The translations under genes were made by a program, and so were the position numbers. Below, in pieces: positions 6,423 through 15,008 of a DNA stretch of 17,127 nucleotides; position 1 is the stretch's first letter; every line of letters begins with the position of its first letter. The notes under the pieces were generated by a model, which saw nothing but the letters and a program-made list of their open reading frames with translations, was not told the DNA's origin and did no database searches. This stretch comes from UBA1738 sp045658645 (GTDB lineage: Bacteria > Bacillota > Clostridia > UBA1381): the NCBI GenBank assembly GCA_045658645.1, contig JAZOVJ010000030.1:1-17127 (forward strand), read 5' to 3'.

Positions 6423-7721
6423 ATGGCAATTTGTGACAATGTAGGAAAAACAGAGGCGGGGATTTTGACCTTTGCCGGAAGAAATACGGTGGAGCTTGCT
6501 GAAAAATACGGCACACCGCTTTATCTTATGGATGAAGATAAAATCCGCGAGAAGATGAGAAGATACAAAAATGCAATGAAGGAATATTTCGGAGCGGAAT
6601 CCGGACCTTTATATGCAAGTAAGGCTGCCAGCTTTAAGCGTATCTATGAGATTGCAAAGGAAGAGGGAATAGGTATTGACGTGGTATCAGGCGGCGAGCT
6701 TTATACAGCTTTAGCTGCAGGGTTTGATGTGAAAAATGCATTTTTCCACGGCAACAACAAGACTTATGACGAAATCAAGTTTGCAATAGAAAGCGGAATC
6801 GGATACTTTGTTGTTGACTCACTAAAAGAGCTTGAGGAAATTAACCGAGAGGCAGAAAGACAGAAGGTAAAGCAGAAGATTCTTCTTCGTATCACTCCGG
6901 GTATTGACTCACACACAAACAAAAAGATTGCCACAGGTAATGTTGACTCAAAGTTTGGTATGGCGATTGCAACATATCAGGCACACGAATTTACTTATGC
7001 GGCTCTTCGCTGCGAATGGCTTGAGCTTTGCGGTTACCACTGCCACGTTGGTTCACAGGTGTTTGTGGCAGACGTTTTTGAGGACGCTGTTGACATTATG
7101 ATTGATTTCGCAGTTGAAATCAAGGAAAAGTATGATTATGAACCACAGATTTTGAACCTTGGCGGCGGTTTTGGGGTAAGATACGTAAAATCTCATCCGG
7201 AGCTTGATATTGAAAAGAGCATACGGGATGTCGCAGTAGCACTTGACGAAAAGTGCAAGGCAACGGGTCTTACAAAGCCTACAATTTTGATGGAGCCGGG
7301 AAGAAGTATTGTGGCAGACGCAGGTATGACTCTTTACACAGCAGGCGTTATAAAGCAAATTACAAGCTTCAAAAACTACCTTGCAATTGACGGCGGAATG
7401 GGGGACAACCCAAGATTTGCACTTTATGATGCGGAGTATACAGTACTTAATGCAAGCCGTGCAGGAAAACACCCTGATTATATTTGCTCAGTAGTTGGAA
7501 AGTGCTGTGAAAGTGGTGACATTATTCAGGAGGGCGTTAATATAGCAAAACCGCAAAAGGGAGATATTATTGCAGTTTTGACAACCGGTGCTTACAACTA
7601 CTCAATGGCATCAAACTATAACAGAATTCCAAAGCCGCCGGTAGTAATGCTTTCAGGCGGTGAGGACTATGTTGCAGTCAAGCGTGAAACATACGCAGAT
7701 GTTATCCGCAACGATGTGTAA
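6423..7721 (+). CDS. lysA: diaminopimelate decarboxylase
   Basis: LysA removes CO2 from meso-diaminopimelate to give L-lysine, the last step of the pathway, using pyridoxal phosphate. The 432-residue protein is a fold-type III decarboxylase: PLYLMDEDKI near the start, the PLP lysine in YASK (K67), DVVSGGELYTA, FHGNNKT, HCHVGSQ, LNLGGGFG for phosphate binding, EPGRSIVADAG, the active-site Cys in KCCESGD, and GAYNYSMASNYN near the end. It is close to the B. subtilis enzyme throughout. I start it at ATG 6423, which has AAAGGGAG just upstream; an in-frame TTG at 6405 precedes that site and is unlikely. It is the first gene of the riboswitch-controlled operon, so lysine represses its own final step. 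Confidence 0.96.
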   Translation: MAICDNVGKTEAGILTFAGRNTVELAEKYGTPLYLMDEDKIREKMRRYKNAMKEYFGAESGPLYASKAASFKRIYEIAKEEGIGIDVVSGGELYTALAAGFDVKNAFFHGNNKTYDEIKFAIESGIGYFVVDSLKELEEINREAERQKVKQKILLRITPGIDSHTNKKIATGNVDSKFGMAIATYQAHEFTYAALRCEWLELCGYHCHVGSQVFVADVFEDAVDIMIDFAVEIKEKYDYEPQILNLGGGFGVRYVKSHPELDIEKSIRDVAVALDEKCKATGLTKPTILMEPGRSIVADAGMTLYTAGVIKQITSFKNYLAIDGGMGDNPRFALYDAEYTVLNASRAGKHPDYICSVVGKCCESGDIIQEGVNIAKPQKGDIIAVLTTGAYNYSMASNYNRIPKPPVVMLSGGEDYVAVKRETYADVIRNDV

Positions 7722-7786
7722 TATCTTGACATAACAAGTGACGGATGATAATATAATTATAGATGTAAAGATGGGAGATAATAATT

Positions 7787-8869
7787 ATGAAAACAAGTTA
7801 TAATGTTGGTATTGTTGGCGCAACAGGTATGGTTGGCCAGAGATTTATAGAGCTTTTAAAGGAACACCCTTGGTTTAATATTACAGTTCTTGCGGCATCA
7901 GGAAGAAGCGCCGGCAAGACTTATAAAGAAGCGGTAGGTTCAAGATGGGCAATGGATTCTGAAATGCCGGAAAAAGTTGCGGATATGATTGTTATGGACG
8001 CTGAAGCTGATGCTGAAAAAATTGCAGCAAGCGTTGATTTCATATTCTGTGCCGTAAATATGAAAAAGGACGAAATAAGAGCATTGGAAGAGAAGTATGC
8101 ACGACTTGAATGTCCTGTTGTATCAAACAACTCTGCACATCGTCATACAGATGACGTTCCAATGATTATTCCTGAAGTAAATCCGGAGCATCTTGAAATT
8201 ATCGAGAGCCAGAGAAAACGCCTTGGCACAAAGAGAGGCTTTATCGCAGTTAAGTCGAATTGCTCAATTCAGAGCTATGTTCCGGCACTTCATCCACTTA
8301 TGAAGTACGGTATTACTAAGGTTTTGGCAACAACTTATCAGGCTATTTCAGGCGCAGGAAAGACTTTTGAAACATGGCCGGAAATGGTTGACAACCTGAT
8401 CCCTTTCATTGGTGGAGAAGAAGAAAAGTCAGAAGTTGAGCCACTTAAGGTTTGGGGAAAGATTGATGGCGATAAAATTGTTGATGCAACTGAGCCTTCA
8501 ATCACAACACAGTGCTTAAGAGTTCCGGTAACAAACGGACACACAGCAGCGGTGTTTGTAAGCTTTGAAGATACTCCGTCTATCGAACAGATTAAGGAGG
8601 ACTGGAAGAACTTTAAGGGTGAGCCTCAGGATTTAGAACTTCCGCTTGCTCCAAAGCAGTTCATTCACTATTTTGAAGAAGATTCAAGACCTCAGGCAAA
8701 GCTTGACAGAATGCTTGAAAACGGAATGGCGGTATCTGTCGGAAGACTTCGCCCTGACAAGCAGTATGATTATAAGTTTGTGTGTCTTTCACACAATACT
8801 CTAAGAGGTGCCGCAGGCGGCGGTGTTCTTCTTGCCGAACTACTTGCTAAAAAAGGATATTTGGACTAA
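7787..8869 (+). CDS. asd: aspartate-semialdehyde dehydrogenase
   Basis: Asd reduces aspartyl phosphate with NADPH to aspartate semialdehyde, the branch point towards lysine/diaminopimelate and threonine/methionine. The 360-residue protein has the nucleotide-binding GATGMVG (11-17), the catalytic Cys in KSNCSIQSY (C159) and TYQAISGAGK after it. Its length and the KSNCS motif suggest the archaeal/fungal-like subgroup of Asd rather than the shorter E. coli form (inference from memory of the families). The ATG at 7787 follows GGGAG with normal spacing. It lies 65 bases after lysA; that spacer has a TTGACA and TATAAT-like sequences, but at poor spacing. It supplies the substrate used by the next gene. 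Confidence 0.94.
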   Translation: MKTSYNVGIVGATGMVGQRFIELLKEHPWFNITVLAASGRSAGKTYKEAVGSRWAMDSEMPEKVADMIVMDAEADAEKIAASVDFIFCAVNMKKDEIRALEEKYARLECPVVSNNSAHRHTDDVPMIIPEVNPEHLEIIESQRKRLGTKRGFIAVKSNCSIQSYVPALHPLMKYGITKVLATTYQAISGAGKTFETWPEMVDNLIPFIGGEEEKSEVEPLKVWGKIDGDKIVDATEPSITTQCLRVPVTNGHTAAVFVSFEDTPSIEQIKEDWKNFKGEPQDLELPLAPKQFIHYFEEDSRPQAKLDRMLENGMAVSVGRLRPDKQYDYKFVCLSHNTLRGAAGGGVLLAELLAKKGYLD

Positions 8870-8887
8870 TCATGGAGGGTGAATAAG

Positions 8888-9778
8888 ATGAAGAAATTGC
8901 CATTTACCGGTTCAGGTGTAGCACTAATTACACCATTTAATCCGGACGGGACACCTAACTATGAAAAATTAAAAGAGCTTGTTGAAATGCATATTGCCAA
9001 CAAGACAGACGCAATTATTGTCTGCGGAACAACAGGTGAAGCATCAACACTTTCTGACCCTGACCACCTTGAAGTTATAGGAAAGTGCGTAGAGTATGCA
9101 GCCGGAAGAATTTGTATCATTGGCGGTACAGGAAGTAATGACACAAAGCACGCAATTGATTTCTCAGTAGAAGCCGAAAATCTTGGTTGTGACGGCGTTT
9201 TGTGTGTAACCCCATACTACAATAAGTGCACTCAAAAAGGGCTTGTTGCTCACTATAAGGCTATTGCGGATTCAATCAAAATCCCTGTAATTCTATATAA
9301 TGTTCCGTCAAGAACAGGCGTAAACATTTCAATTGGTGCATTAAAAGAGCTTGCAAAGGTAGAAAATATAGTTGCAATCAAGGAAGCATCAGGTGACATC
9401 GGTTACGCTATGAAGATAAGACGTGAAGTTCCTGAACTTTATATGTATTCAGGAAATGACGATATGATAGTTCCGGTTATGTCAATCGGCGGCAAGGGTG
9501 TCATCTCTGTTGTGGCAAACATTCTGCCTGAGGAAACACACAATATATGCCAGTATTACCTTGACGGAAAAACTGATGAAGCACTAAAGCTTCAGATAGA
9601 TATGCTTGACGTTATCAACAATCTGTTTATTGAGGTTAATCCGATTCCGGTTAAAACTGCAATGAATGTTTTGGGCTATGACGTTGGCGGACTAAAACTT
9701 CCACTTTGCGAAATGGAAGAGAAAAATCTTGAAATTTTAAAAAATTCTTTAAAGGAATACGGTGTAAAGAAACTGTAA
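8888..9778 (+). CDS. dapA: 4-hydroxy-tetrahydrodipicolinate synthase
   Basis: DapA condenses pyruvate with aspartate semialdehyde, the first step committed to diaminopimelate and lysine. The 296-residue TIM-barrel protein carries the family residues: GTTGEAS (47-53) with the Thr pair, YYNKC near 110, Y137 in LYNVPSRTG with R142, and the Schiff-base lysine K165 in AIKEASGD. I start it at ATG 8888, with GGAGGGTG about seven bases before it; an in-frame GTG at 8879 overlaps that ribosome site. It begins 18 bases after the asd stop and ends 13 bases before dapB, so it is tightly packed in the operon. Confidence 0.96.
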   Translation: MKKLPFTGSGVALITPFNPDGTPNYEKLKELVEMHIANKTDAIIVCGTTGEASTLSDPDHLEVIGKCVEYAAGRICIIGGTGSNDTKHAIDFSVEAENLGCDGVLCVTPYYNKCTQKGLVAHYKAIADSIKIPVILYNVPSRTGVNISIGALKELAKVENIVAIKEASGDIGYAMKIRREVPELYMYSGNDDMIVPVMSIGGKGVISVVANILPEETHNICQYYLDGKTDEALKLQIDMLDVINNLFIEVNPIPVKTAMNVLGYDVGGLKLPLCEMEEKNLEILKNSLKEYGVKKL

Positions 9779-9791
9779 GAGGTCAAAACCA

Positions 9792-10553
9792 ATGACAAAT
9801 ATAATTTTAAGCGGTGCAAACGGAAAGATGGGTAGGGTAATAACCCGTCTTGCAAGTGAAGATAAAGACTGCAAAATTGTAGCAGGCGTTGATATATCAG
9901 ATTTTGGCGAAAACGATTATCCGGTTTTCAAAAATTTTGTAGATATAGATGTGGAAGCTGACGTTATTGTGGACTTCTCACATCCGTCCGTACTTTCAGG
10001 GCTTTTGGAATATGCAAGGGAAAAGAAGCTTCCTGTTATTATTGCAACAACAGGATTGACTGAGGAGCAAAGGGCTTCACTTGTTGAATACAGCAAGGAA
10101 ATCCCTGTGTTTTTCTCTGCAAATATGAGCCTTGGAATAAACCTGATAATCGCTCTTGCAAAAAAGGCGACTGCTATTTTAGAGGGTAACTTCGATATTG
10201 AGATAGTTGAAAAGCATCATAATCAGAAGATTGATGCACCATCAGGAACTGCACTTGCTATTGCAGATGCGATTTCTGACACGCTATCCCAAACTCCCGA
10301 ATACGTTTATGACCGACACAGCGTTCGCAAGAAGCGTGAGGAACGTGAAATTGGGATTCATTCAATCCGTGGCGGAAGTATTGTTGGTGAACATCAGGTT
10401 ATTTTTGCGGGTCAGGATGAAACAATTGAGCTTAAGCATCAGGCAACATCAAAAGAGGTGTTTGCTGTTGGCAGTATAAAGGCAGCGAAGTTTATGAATG
10501 GTAAGCCTGCAGGCTTCTATACAATGGACGATTTGATTGAGGAAACAATATGA
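9792..10553 (+). CDS. dapB: 4-hydroxy-tetrahydrodipicolinate reductase
   Basis: DapB reduces the DapA product to tetrahydrodipicolinate with NAD(P)H. The 253-residue protein has the Rossmann motif GANGKMG (8-14), ATTGLTEEQ, SANMSLGINL, and the catalytic EKHHNQKIDAPSGTA segment with H142, H143 and K146. The C-terminal HSIRGGSIVGEHQVIFAG and HQATSK segments complete the family signature. A GAGG lies just before the ATG. The stop overlaps the start of the next gene (ATGA at 10550-10553), suggesting translational coupling. Genes for the steps from tetrahydrodipicolinate to diaminopimelate (dapL, ddh or the acyl route, and dapF) are not in the window. Confidence 0.96.
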   Translation: MTNIILSGANGKMGRVITRLASEDKDCKIVAGVDISDFGENDYPVFKNFVDIDVEADVIVDFSHPSVLSGLLEYAREKKLPVIIATTGLTEEQRASLVEYSKEIPVFFSANMSLGINLIIALAKKATAILEGNFDIEIVEKHHNQKIDAPSGTALAIADAISDTLSQTPEYVYDRHSVRKKREEREIGIHSIRGGSIVGEHQVIFAGQDETIELKHQATSKEVFAVGSIKAAKFMNGKPAGFYTMDDLIEETI

Positions 10554-11056
10554 CAAAATATAGTTCCTGTTTCTTTTCGGGGCATCGCATTTTAGAAAAA
10601 AAAGAGGCAAAGCTTATGGTGAGCCTTTTGCGTGAAGCGATTTTGACCAGGATAAATCAGGGCGTAACGAGGTTTATTGCAGGCGGGGCAATCGGGTTTG
10701 ATGCTTTGGCGGCAGAGCAGGTTATTGACATAAAAAAAGATTATCCCGATATAAAGCTTGTTTTGTATCTTCCCTGTAAAAATCATTTTGCAAAATGGGG
10801 ACAAAGAGACCTTGAGCGATTTGATGAAATAGCAAAGCAGGCAGATGAGGTTAAGTATATTTATGAGGGTAAATATATCCCGGGTTGTATGCAGATGCGA
10901 AATAATGCGATGGTGAAGGATGCTGATTGCGGAATTGTTTACCTCGCAAAGCGTATGGGTTCAGGCTCAGCACAGACTGCAAGCTATGCAAAGGAAAAGG
11001 GGATACCATTTATTAATATTGTAGACGAAATAAAAAAATATACTGACTGTGAATAA
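10550..11056 (+). CDS. SLOG-family protein (DUF1273/YpsA-like), unknown function
   Basis: A 168-residue soluble protein of the SLOG Rossmann-like superfamily, which binds nucleotides or related ligands. It shows FSGHR near the N-terminus (8-12), the glycine loop GGAIGFDALAAE, the PCKNHFAKW segment, PGCMQMRNNAMVKDAD, and MGSGSAQTASYAKEKG before the last strand. These match the DUF1273/YpsA-like group, whose biochemical role is not settled; relatives include the DNA-uptake protein DprA and cytokinin-processing LOG enzymes. Its ATG overlaps the dapB stop in ATGA, so it is translated with the lysine genes and falls under the riboswitch. Its stop codon lies inside the loop of the operon terminator. 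Nothing in the sequence ties it directly to lysine synthesis. Confidence 0.82.
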   Translation: MTKYSSCFFSGHRILEKKEAKLMVSLLREAILTRINQGVTRFIAGGAIGFDALAAEQVIDIKKDYPDIKLVLYLPCKNHFAKWGQRDLERFDEIAKQADEVKYIYEGKYIPGCMQMRNNAMVKDADCGIVYLAKRMGSGSAQTASYAKEKGIPFINIVDEIKKYTDCE

Positions 11057-11073
11057 TCGCAGTCAGTTTTTTT
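11042..11073 (+). terminator. Rho-independent terminator of the lysine operon
   Basis: ACTGACTG (11042-11049) pairs with CAGTCAGT (11060-11067) across a 10-base loop and runs into a stretch of seven T. The TAA of the SLOG gene (11054-11056) is in the loop, so the terminator is partly coding. Confidence 0.88.
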
Positions 11074-11081
11074 ATGCAAAA

Positions 11082-11120
11082 AAAAAGAGCAATGGTTTTA
11101 AAAAAATCATAGCTCTTTTT
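11082..11120. terminator. bidirectional terminator between convergent genes
   Basis: AAAAAGAGC (11082-11090) pairs with GCTCTTTTT (11112-11120); after one A-A mismatch ATG pairs with CAT, leaving a 13-base loop. Both strands read into T runs. It backs up the lysine operon terminator on the plus strand and ends the lipoprotein transcript on the minus strand. Confidence 0.85.
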
Positions 11121-11124
11121 CAAC

Positions 11125-11391
11125 TTATCTGCCGTTACCCATATTCTTAACAGCGTTGCCTGCGTTATTGATAGCCTTGCCTGTGCCTTTAACAGCGTCA
11201 CCAACACCGTTTTTGACATCATTTACAGCGTTTCCCATATCATCTGCCATACTACCGTTGTTTTTGTTACCTGTTGCGTTATTGGCGTTATCAGTAGCAG
11301 CAGGAGTAGGTGACGGGGTTGAGTCACCATTATTTCCGCAAGCAGTAATAAAAGTTAATGAAATCATGGCAGCAAGTAAAATTTTAAGCAT
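11125..11391 (-). CDS. small secreted lipoprotein, Asn/Gly-rich
   Basis: This 88-residue protein begins with a lipoprotein signal: a short positive end, a hydrophobic stretch and the lipobox ITAC with Cys18, so it should be lipid-anchored to the outer face of the membrane. The mature 71 residues start with a Ser/Thr/Pro and Asn-rich flexible part. They then carry an alternating hydrophobic-polar segment of roughly 11-residue repeats (GNAVNDVKNGV, GDAVKGTGKAI, NNAGNAVKNMG) that could form an amphipathic helix. AAAGGAAG lies seven bases before the ATG, and TATACT at 11430-11425 may be its -10, though the -35 is poor. It is a monocistronic gene convergent with the lysine operon. I do not recognise a function. 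Confidence 0.75.
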   Translation of the reverse strand: MLKILLAAMISLTFITACGNNGDSTPSPTPAATDNANNATGNKNNGSMADDMGNAVNDVKNGVGDAVKGTGKAINNAGNAVKNMGNGR

Positions 11392-11464
11392 ATAAAAACT
11401 TCCTTTCTTTTGGTATGCACATTTAGTATAGCCGAAGTTTTTATATTTAAACTGGGAAATTTTG

Positions 11465-11500
11465 TTAAAAAAACAGAGTAGATAATGATCTACTCTGTTT
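11465..11500 (-). terminator. Rho-independent terminator of the str operon (after tuf)
   Basis: A 13-bp perfect stem (11471-11483 with 11488-11500) closes a four-base loop and is followed on the minus strand by a run of seven T. It lies 33 bases beyond the tuf stop and upstream of the lipoprotein gene. Confidence 0.92.
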
Positions 11501-11533
11501 TAATTTGTTAGCCTTTAGGCAAGTGTTTTAAAA

Positions 11534-12736
11534 TTATTCGTCAACTTCTGAAACAACGCCTGAACCAACTGTTCTACCACCTTCACGGATAGCGAAACGA
11601 AGACCCTTTTCGATAGCGATTGGAGTGATAAGTTCAACGTTCATCTTTACGTTATCGCCAGGCATACACATTTCAACGCCAGCTGGAAGTGAGATAACAC
11701 CAGTAACGTCTGTTGTTCTGAAATAGAACTGTGGTCTGTAGTTGTTGAAGAATGGAGTATGACGTCCGCCTTCTTCCTTTGATAGTACGTAAACTTCGCC
11801 TGAGAACTTTGTGTGTGGCTGAATTGTTCCTGGCTTAGCAAGAACCTGACCACGAACGATTTCTGTTCTCTGAACACCACGAAGAAGAGCACCAACGTTG
11901 TCACCAGCTTCAGCAAAGTCAAGAAGCTTTCTGAACATTTCAAGACCTGTAACAACAACTTTTCTCTTTTCGTCTGTTAGACCAACGATTTCAACTTCGT
12001 CGTTTACGTTGATTGTACCTCTTTCAACTCTACCTGTAGCAACTGTACCACGGCCTGAGATTGAGAAGATATCTTCGATTGGCATCAAGAAAGGAAGATC
12101 TGACTTTCTTTCTGGAGTTGGGATATAAGCGTCAACTTCAGCCATTAGCTTGTGGATACATTCGTATTCTGGAGCTGATGGATCTGTTGAAGTAGATTCA
12201 AGAACACCAAGAGCTGTACCAACAACGATTGGAATATCGTCACCAGGGAATTCATATTCTGATAGTAGGTCTCTGATTTCCATTTCAACTAGTTCAAGAA
12301 GTTCTGGGTCATCAACCTGGTCAGCCTTGTTCATAAATACTACGATGTAAGGAACGCCAACCTGACGAGCAAGTAGGATGTGTTCTCTTGTCTGAGGCAT
12401 TGGACCGTCAGCTGAAGAAACAACAAGGATAGCACCGTCCATCTGAGCAGCACCAGTGATCATGTTCTTAACGTAGTCAGCGTGTCCCGGACAGTCAACG
12501 TGAGCGTAGTGACGATTGTCTGTTTCATACTCAACGTGAGCTGTAGAGATTGTGATACCTCTTTCTCTTTCTTCTGGAGCCTTGTCGATCATGTCGTAAG
12601 CTTCAAACTTAGCCTTACCTGAAAGAGCTAGCACCTTTGTGATAGCTGCAGTAAGAGTTGTCTTACCATGGTCAACGTGACCGATTGTACCAATGTTAAC
12701 GTGGGGTTTACTTCTTTCAAATTTTTCCTTTGCCAT
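11534..12736 (-). CDS. tuf: translation elongation factor Tu
   Basis: EF-Tu delivers aminoacyl-tRNA to the ribosome as a GTP complex. The 400-residue protein is complete. The G1 loop GHVDHGKTT is at about 18-26, the effector-region threonine lies in RGITI, DCPGHADY is the switch II motif, NKAD is the base-recognition motif, and domains 2 and 3 follow (PFLMPIEDIFSISGRGTVATGRVERG; the C-terminal FAIREGGRTVGSGVV). AAGGAGG precedes the ATG at 12736. It is the last gene of the str operon, 92 bases after fusA, in an AT-rich gap that may hold an extra promoter. A strong terminator follows. The opposite-strand open frames in this gene come from codon bias and are not genes. Confidence 0.98.
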   Translation of the reverse strand: MAKEKFERSKPHVNIGTIGHVDHGKTTLTAAITKVLALSGKAKFEAYDMIDKAPEERERGITISTAHVEYETDNRHYAHVDCPGHADYVKNMITGAAQMDGAILVVSSADGPMPQTREHILLARQVGVPYIVVFMNKADQVDDPELLELVEMEIRDLLSEYEFPGDDIPIVVGTALGVLESTSTDPSAPEYECIHKLMAEVDAYIPTPERKSDLPFLMPIEDIFSISGRGTVATGRVERGTINVNDEVEIVGLTDEKRKVVVTGLEMFRKLLDFAEAGDNVGALLRGVQRTEIVRGQVLAKPGTIQPHTKFSGEVYVLSKEEGGRHTPFFNNYRPQFYFRTTDVTGVISLPAGVEMCMPGDNVKMNVELITPIAIEKGLRFAIREGGRTVGSGVVSEVDE

Positions 12737-12774
12737 TTTGAAAATCCTCCTTTAAAAGTTTTTCTACATAAATT

Positions 12775-12803
12775 ATTTTATAATATTTTAGCAAAAAAAT
12801 CAA
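12775..12803 (-). promoter_or_regulatory. possible tuf-specific promoter in the fusA-tuf spacer
   Basis: On the minus strand TTGATT (12803-12798) and TAAAAT (12780-12775) are 17 bases apart, matching the sigma-A consensus at 4 of 6 and 5 of 6. It would start about 30 bases before the tuf ribosome site. The spacer is very AT-rich, so a match of this quality can occur by chance. Extra tuf expression is biologically plausible. Confidence 0.35.
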
Positions 12804-12828
12804 GTGTTTTACTAAATTTCTTTACTTA

Positions 12829-14937
12829 TTAGTTGTTTTTGCTACGCTCGCTCATAATCTTTTCCTGGATTGACTTAGGAACTTCAGCATAATGAGAAGG
12901 TTCCATTGAGTACTGTCCACGACCCTGAGTTCTTGAACGAAGTTCAGTAGCGTAACCGAACATTTCTGAAAGCGGAACGTGTGCTGTAATTCTTTGAGCA
13001 CCTGTAACAGCTTCCATTTTCTGAATCATACCACGGCGAGAGTTAAGGTCACCCATAACGTCACCAAGGTATTCGTCAGGCATAATTACGTTTACAAGCA
13101 TGATAGGTTCCTTGATAACAGGATCTGCCTTTCTCATACCTTCCTTGAATGCCATAGAAGCAGCAATCTTAAATGCCATTTCAGATGAGTCGACTTCGTG
13201 GTAAGAACCATCGTATAGTGTTACCTTAACGTCAACTACGTTGTAGCCAGCAAGTACACCTGACTGCATAGCGCCCTGAACACCGGCATCAACTGCTGGG
13301 ATGTATTCCTTAGGAATAGCACCGCCGACAACTGCGTTAACGAATTCGTATCCGCCGCCTTCTTCCATTGGCTCAAGCTTCATAAGAACGTGACCATACT
13401 GACCCTTACCACCTGACTGACGAGCGTATTTATGCTCAATGTCAACCGGCTTTCTGATAGCTTCTCTGTAAGAAACCTGTGGTTCACCAACGTTTGCTTC
13501 TACCTTAAATTCACGAAGAAGTCTGTCAACGATGATTTCAAGGTGAAGCTCACCCATACCGGCGATAATTGTCTGGCCTGTTTCTTCGTCTGTGTAAGTC
13601 TTGAATGTTGGGTCTTCTGCAGCAAGTCTTGCAAGTGCCAAGCCCATCTTTTCCTGACCAGCCTTTGTCTTTGGCTCAATAGCTACACGGATAACCGGTT
13701 CAGGGAAGTCCATAGACTCAAGGATAATTGGGTGCTTTTCGTCACAAAGAGTATCACCGGTTGTGGTGTTCTTTAGACCAACAGCGGCCGCAATATCACC
13801 TGAATAAACGATATCAAGGTCTTCTCTCTGGTTAGCGTGCATCTGTAGAATTCTACCCATTCTTTCACGGTTGCCCTTGCAAGCGTTAAGAACGTAAGAG
13901 CCTGAAGCAAGTGTACCTGAGTAAACTCTGAAGAAGCAGATGTTACCAACAAACGGGTCATTTGCAATCTTAAATGCCAAAGCTGCAAATGGAGCATCGT
14001 CTGATGATGGTCTTTCATCTTCTTCCTCTGTATCAGGGATAACACCCTTAATGTTAGGAATATCTGTAGGTGCCGGCATATAGTCGATGATAGCATCAAG
14101 TAGTAGCTGAACACCCTTATTTCTGTATGAAGTACCGCAAAGCATAGGAACGATGTCGTTATTGATAGTAGCCTTACGAAGAGCAACCTTAAGTTCAGAA
14201 ACAGAAATTTCTTCACCTTCTAAGTATTTCATCATAAGTTCTTCATCAGTTTCAGCGATAGCTTCAACCATCTTTGCTCTGTACTCTTCTGCTTTTGCAA
14301 GCATATCAGCAGGGATATCCTCCTCGCTGTAATCCATACCCATTTCGTCATGATAAATTTCAGCCTTCATTTCCATAAGGTCAATGATGCCTGTGAATGT
14401 ATCTTCTGCACCGATAGGTAGCTGGATTGGAACACCATTTGCGTGAAGTCTTTCGTGAACCATTTTTTCTACGTTGTAGAAATCAGCACCCATAATGTCC
14501 ATCTTGTTAACATAAATCATTCTTGGTACGTTGTAGTCGTTAGCCTGACGCCATACAGTTTCAGACTGCGGCTCAACACCACCCTTTGCACACATAACTG
14601 TAACAGAACCATCAAGTACACGAAGTGATCTCTGAACTTCAACTGTAAAGTCAACGTGTCCCGGTGTATCAATGATGTTAATTCTGTGTTTTACGCCTGC
14701 GTTGTCGCCCTTGGCTTTCTGCCAGAAACAAGTAGTTGCTGCAGATGTGATAGTAATACCACGTTCTGCTTCCTGTTCCATCCAGTCCATCTGTGAACCA
14801 CCATCGTGAGTTTCACCGATTTTGTGGATACGGCCGGTATAGTAAAGAATTCTTTCGGTAGTAGTGGTCTTACCAGCGTCGATATGAGCCATAATACCGA
14901 TATTTCTTGTATGCTGTAATGAATATTCTCTACCCAT
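12829..14937 (-). CDS. fusA: translation elongation factor G
   Basis: EF-G is the GTPase that drives translocation on the ribosome and, with RRF, recycling. The 702-residue protein has the G1 loop AHIDAGKTTTTERILYYTG, RGITITSAATT, DTPGHVDFTVEVQRSLRVLDG and NKMD. Domain II-V segments follow through to the C-terminal MFGYATELRSRTQGRGQYSMEPSHY. I place the start at ATG 14937 (MGREYSLQ), with AAGGAGG seven bases upstream; an in-frame TTG at 14955 lies before that site and would add six residues. It sits between rpsG and tuf in the usual str order. Confidence 0.97.
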   Translation of the reverse strand: MGREYSLQHTRNIGIMAHIDAGKTTTTERILYYTGRIHKIGETHDGGSQMDWMEQEAERGITITSAATTCFWQKAKGDNAGVKHRINIIDTPGHVDFTVEVQRSLRVLDGSVTVMCAKGGVEPQSETVWRQANDYNVPRMIYVNKMDIMGADFYNVEKMVHERLHANGVPIQLPIGAEDTFTGIIDLMEMKAEIYHDEMGMDYSEEDIPADMLAKAEEYRAKMVEAIAETDEELMMKYLEGEEISVSELKVALRKATINNDIVPMLCGTSYRNKGVQLLLDAIIDYMPAPTDIPNIKGVIPDTEEEDERPSSDDAPFAALAFKIANDPFVGNICFFRVYSGTLASGSYVLNACKGNRERMGRILQMHANQREDLDIVYSGDIAAAVGLKNTTTGDTLCDEKHPIILESMDFPEPVIRVAIEPKTKAGQEKMGLALARLAAEDPTFKTYTDEETGQTIIAGMGELHLEIIVDRLLREFKVEANVGEPQVSYREAIRKPVDIEHKYARQSGGKGQYGHVLMKLEPMEEGGGYEFVNAVVGGAIPKEYIPAVDAGVQGAMQSGVLAGYNVVDVKVTLYDGSYHEVDSSEMAFKIAASMAFKEGMRKADPVIKEPIMLVNVIMPDEYLGDVMGDLNSRRGMIQKMEAVTGAQRITAHVPLSEMFGYATELRSRTQGRGQYSMEPSHYAEVPKSIQEKIMSERSKNN

Positions 14938-14987
14938 ACATTTTCCTCCTTTCAAGAATTGTATAAAGTATTAAAGTGGTTATAGTC

Positions 14988-15004
14988 TTGTCCGGACAGG
15001 ACAA
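14988..15004. other. small inverted repeat after rpsG
   Basis: TTGTCC (14988-14993) and GGACAA (14999-15004) flank five bases, and the inner TGTCCGGACA is a perfect 10-base palindrome. It lies four bases beyond the rpsG stop in the 71-base rpsG-fusA spacer. It lacks a T run, so it is not a terminator; it may protect or process the mRNA, or mean nothing. Confidence 0.4.
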
Positions 15005-15008
15005 ATAA

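Noticed and set aside
7053..7472. Minus-strand 139-codon open frame inside lysA
   Set aside because: It is antisense to the most conserved part of lysA, with no ribosome site.
7726..7757. TTGACA with GATAAT/TATAAT in the lysA-asd spacer, as an internal promoter
   Set aside because: The -35 is perfect, but the possible -10 hexamers give spacings of 15 or 20 bases, outside the usual 16-18; the gene is otherwise well explained by the operon.
11898..14628. Several open frames of 60-147 codons within tuf and fusA in other frames, on both strands
   Set aside because: They lie wholly within highly conserved genes, lack ribosome sites and have no recognisable domains; they follow from codon bias.
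14988..15004. Inverted repeat after rpsG as a terminator
   Set aside because: It is short and has no T run on either strand, and fusA must be transcribed through it.
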